Assembly (NCBI GenBank): GCA_900554955.1 | Contig: USJH01000006.1 | Location: 1-14,526 of the forward strand | DNA length: 14,526 nt | Source: an uncultured Clostridia bacterium | GTDB taxonomy: Bacteria > Bacillota > Clostridia > Christensenellales > UBA1242 | Direction: 5' to 3' | Shown: positions 13,521 through 14,526 of the stretch, piece by piece | How positions within the stretch are numbered: position 1 is the first letter of the stretch | How the letters are laid out: each line of letters starts with the position of its first letter | Made by a program: the position numbers and the translations under genes | Notes under the pieces: model-generated | The model's input: the letters and a program-made list of their open reading frames with translations, nothing else | The model's database searches: none | Told to the model about the DNA's origin: nothing

Positions 13521-14526
13521 TTGGATAAAAATAATATTGCACAAGCGGAAGAATATGAAAAAGTTCTTTCTCGCTTGGAAAACACTTTTGGAGATTGGTT
13601 TAATGGAAAAATGCAAATTCCGACAATGACAAATAACCTTTATCCATACACACACATGTTCAGCCCAATAAAGGTTAACAATTGTGAAATTAAAAACCGT
13701 CTTGTAATGGGTCCAATGGGAAACGTTAATATGGGCGATGAAACTGGCAGACCAAGTCAAAAAATGATTGACTATTTTGAAGCAAGAGCGAAAGGTGGGG
13801 TTGGTCTTATCACAACAGGACTTATTCCAACATCTTTTGGTGTTGACCCAACTGTTCTTGAAAAAGACAATTTGTCATATTTCCCAAGAATCGACCGCAG
13901 CCGAACAAATCTTGTTGGTTGGAGAAACTTGGCATATGCTGTTCACAGCTATGGAAGCAAAATTTTCATTCAGCTTACTGCTGGTCTTGGAAGAGTTGGA
14001 AACCCTGAATGTTTGCTTACAAAACTTAAACTTCCAGTTTCTGCATCTTGGAATCCAAACTATTATATTCCTGCAATTCCTTGCAAACAACTTAGCGGTT
14101 CTGGTTGCAAAAAAATTATCAAAAAAACTGGTCAAGCTGCAATTGATGCAAAAACTGCAGGGCTTGATGGTGTATATCTTCATGGACATGAGGGTTATTT
14201 GCTTGAACAAATGACGAACCCTGCTTTCAATCGCAGAATTCTTGGAAGATATTCTTCATATCAACAATTCGGTCTTGACATGGTAAGTGAAATCAGAAAA
14301 CGTTGTGGAAATAAATTTCCAATCATGTATAGAATTGATTTATCGCTTATGCTTAATGCAACTTATGGCGACAAAATGAAAAAGATTAAAAGCCTTAAAA
14401 AATTCCGTGATGAAAGACTTTGCCTTGAAACACTTGAATATATGGCAAATCTTGTTAAAGCTGGTGTTGACATGTTCGACGTTGACCTTGGTTGCTATGA
14501 CAACTGGTGGCTTCCACATCCACCTT
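13521..14526 (+). CDS. Old Yellow Enzyme-family NADH:flavin oxidoreductase, enoate-reductase-like (3' end missing)
   Basis: 335 residues are visible from a TTG start; the frame stays open to the right edge. The FMN-binding TIM barrel begins near residue 47 with 'FSPIKVNNCEIKNRLVMGPM', followed by 'ARAKGGVGLITTG' (88-100) and 'QLTAGLGR' (141-148). The active-site segment is 'HGHEGYLLEQ' (211-220), and 'PIMYRIDLS' (257-265) carries a likely phosphate-binding Arg. Family members reduce activated C=C bonds of enoates, dienoyl-CoA or steroids. The 'HEGYLL' form resembles 2-enoate-reductase-type proteins, which continue with an iron-sulfur site and FAD/NAD(P) domains; that part would lie beyond the window. 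The usual 'NxRxDxYGGS' after the active site is altered to 'FNRRILGRYSSYQQF'. About 45 residues precede the barrel, longer than in typical members. It has its own promoter and ribosome binding site. Confidence 0.87.
   Translation, partial: MDKNNIAQAEEYEKVLSRLENTFGDWFNGKMQIPTMTNNLYPYTHMFSPIKVNNCEIKNRLVMGPMGNVNMGDETGRPSQKMIDYFEARAKGGVGLITTGLIPTSFGVDPTVLEKDNLSYFPRIDRSRTNLVGWRNLAYAVHSYGSKIFIQLTAGLGRVGNPECLLTKLKLPVSASWNPNYYIPAIPCKQLSGSGCKKIIKKTGQAAIDAKTAGLDGVYLHGHEGYLLEQMTNPAFNRRILGRYSSYQQFGLDMVSEIRKRCGNKFPIMYRIDLSLMLNATYGDKMKKIKSLKKFRDERLCLETLEYMANLVKAGVDMFDVDLGCYDNWWLPHPP

Noticed and set aside
13768..14214. Plus-strand open frame of 148 codons at the right end
   Set aside because: It is a shifted frame of the OYE-family gene, whose real frame is continuous from 13521 to the edge with all family motifs.
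1..14526. Alternative genetic code (TGA as Trp)
   Set aside because: Trp is read as TGG throughout and no in-frame TGA occurs in any confident gene. The absence of TGA stops among six visible stops is too small a sample to mean anything.

Overview
The window is strongly A+T-rich and uses the standard bacterial code: Trp is TGG and there is no in-frame TGA in any long gene. Signals are of the Gram-positive kind: purine-rich ribosome binding sites, TATAAT-type -10 boxes, short intrinsic terminators ending in T-runs, and a lipobox lipoprotein. Together with the protein families (InlB-type surface repeats, a His-rich ArsP_2-like metal exporter, an enoate-reductase-like Old Yellow Enzyme), this suggests an anaerobic, gut-type Bacillota, probably an uncultured Clostridia-like lineage. 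That placement is inference. No rRNA, tRNA, CRISPR array, insertion sequence or phage gene was seen.

Layout. (1) Positions 1-8051 hold the 3' part of one giant + strand gene, open at the left edge, for a secreted or surface protein. It has a beta-propeller-like first part, then a long tail of InlB-type (Listeria-Bacteroides) repeats mixed with longer divergent repeats. (2) A hairpin over its stop codon and a consensus promoter lead to a 203-residue lipoprotein (8168-8779) built from the same kind of repeat, closed by a GNRA-loop terminator. (3) A monocistronic metallo-beta-lactamase-fold gene follows (8993-9952). (4) It converges on a minus-strand ten-helix metal exporter gene (10023-11069), with a bidirectional terminator between them. 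(5) Divergent from the exporter is a probable two-gene operon: a one-helix membrane protein with a Lys/Glu-rich cytoplasmic tail (11267-12445) and a classical short-chain dehydrogenase (12478-13380), ended by a terminator. (6) The last gene starts at a TTG (13521) and runs off the right edge; it encodes an Old Yellow Enzyme-family flavoprotein.

How the genes relate. The giant protein and the lipoprotein share repeat architecture and probably both face the outside of the cell. The other genes look like independent housekeeping or accessory units with their own promoters and terminators. No known defence, toxin-antitoxin or biosynthetic cluster is evident. The least described parts are the giant protein with its extended divergent repeats and the membrane protein / dehydrogenase pair.

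Four start codons were moved from the longest open frame. Gene 3 starts at 8993, gene 5 at a GTG at 11267, gene 6 at 12478 and gene 7 at a TTG at 13521. Each rests on a ribosome binding site, and in genes 3 and 5 also on promoter position.
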